From an uncultured Methylococcaceae bacterium (GTDB taxonomy: Bacteria; Pseudomonadota; Gammaproteobacteria; Methylococcales; Methylococcaceae): a stretch of 14,305 nucleotides of DNA. Under the pieces are notes generated by a model. It worked only from the letters and a program-made list of their open reading frames with translations. It did no database searches and was not told where the DNA came from. Each line of letters begins with the position of its first letter. Positions within the stretch are counted from its first letter, which is position 1. Positions 14,275 through 14,305 of this stretch are shown piece by piece. A program made the position numbers and the translations under genes. The stretch covers positions 1 through 14,305 of the forward strand of contig CAIVXW010000210.1 in assembly GCA_903910005.1 (NCBI GenBank), in the 5' to 3' direction.

Positions 14275-14292
14275 CCTGATTACGGTCGTTGA
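14264..14292 (-). promoter_or_regulatory. mlaC promoter (extended -10)
   Basis: Minus strand: -10 TATAGT (14269-14264) preceded by TGG, forming an extended -10 TGGTATAGT, and a weak -35 TCAACG (14292-14287) at 17 nt. The predicted start near 14257 gives a leader of about 26 nt. Confidence 0.5.
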
Positions 14293-14305
14293 CAGCCGTC
14301 GGCCA

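Overview
The window looks like chromosomal core sequence from a gammaproteobacterium of moderately high GC. The support is a hemC-hemD-hemX-hemY cluster, an Aas-type fused acyltransferase/acyl-ACP synthetase, a YicC protein that lines up with the E. coli protein from its first residues, an Azotobacter FdI-like seven-iron ferredoxin, and E. coli-like HtpX and DegQ. I cannot name a genus. No IS element, CRISPR array, tRNA or rRNA is visible.

Layout, left to right. A 5'-truncated htpX (+) is followed by a 272-bp gap. On the minus strand this gap carries a promoter, stem-loops and two tandem intrinsic terminators: a candidate small RNA of about 140 nt that no protein gene explains. Next come a small DUF861-type cupin (-) and a GTPase with a DUF697-like C-terminus (+), fired from back-to-back promoters whose -10 boxes overlap. 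Three genes then interlock: the GTPase (+) and aas (-) overlap tail to tail by 43 nt, aas and a lipoprotein hydrolase (+) share a CATG start-codon overlap, and the hydrolase and fdxA (-) overlap tail to tail by 15 nt. degQ and yicC follow (-). A 72-codon conserved-looking gene (+) is divergent from yicC.

The right third is the heme cluster, transcribed hemC, hemD, hemX, hemY (-). 4-nt overlaps join hemC/hemD and hemX/hemY. All four appear to start at GTG or TTG. An MlaC-type periplasmic lipid-binding protein (-) lies upstream; its promoter contains a perfect 7-4-7 inverted repeat over the -10.

Many of the genes concern the cell envelope: membrane protein quality control (HtpX), periplasmic protein quality control (DegQ), lysophospholipid re-acylation (Aas), a lipoprotein acyl-ester hydrolase, and phospholipid transport (MlaC). 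The heme genes make uroporphyrinogen III. The most interesting non-gene signals are the candidate sRNA, the mlaC operator-like palindrome and the non-ATG starts of the heme cluster.
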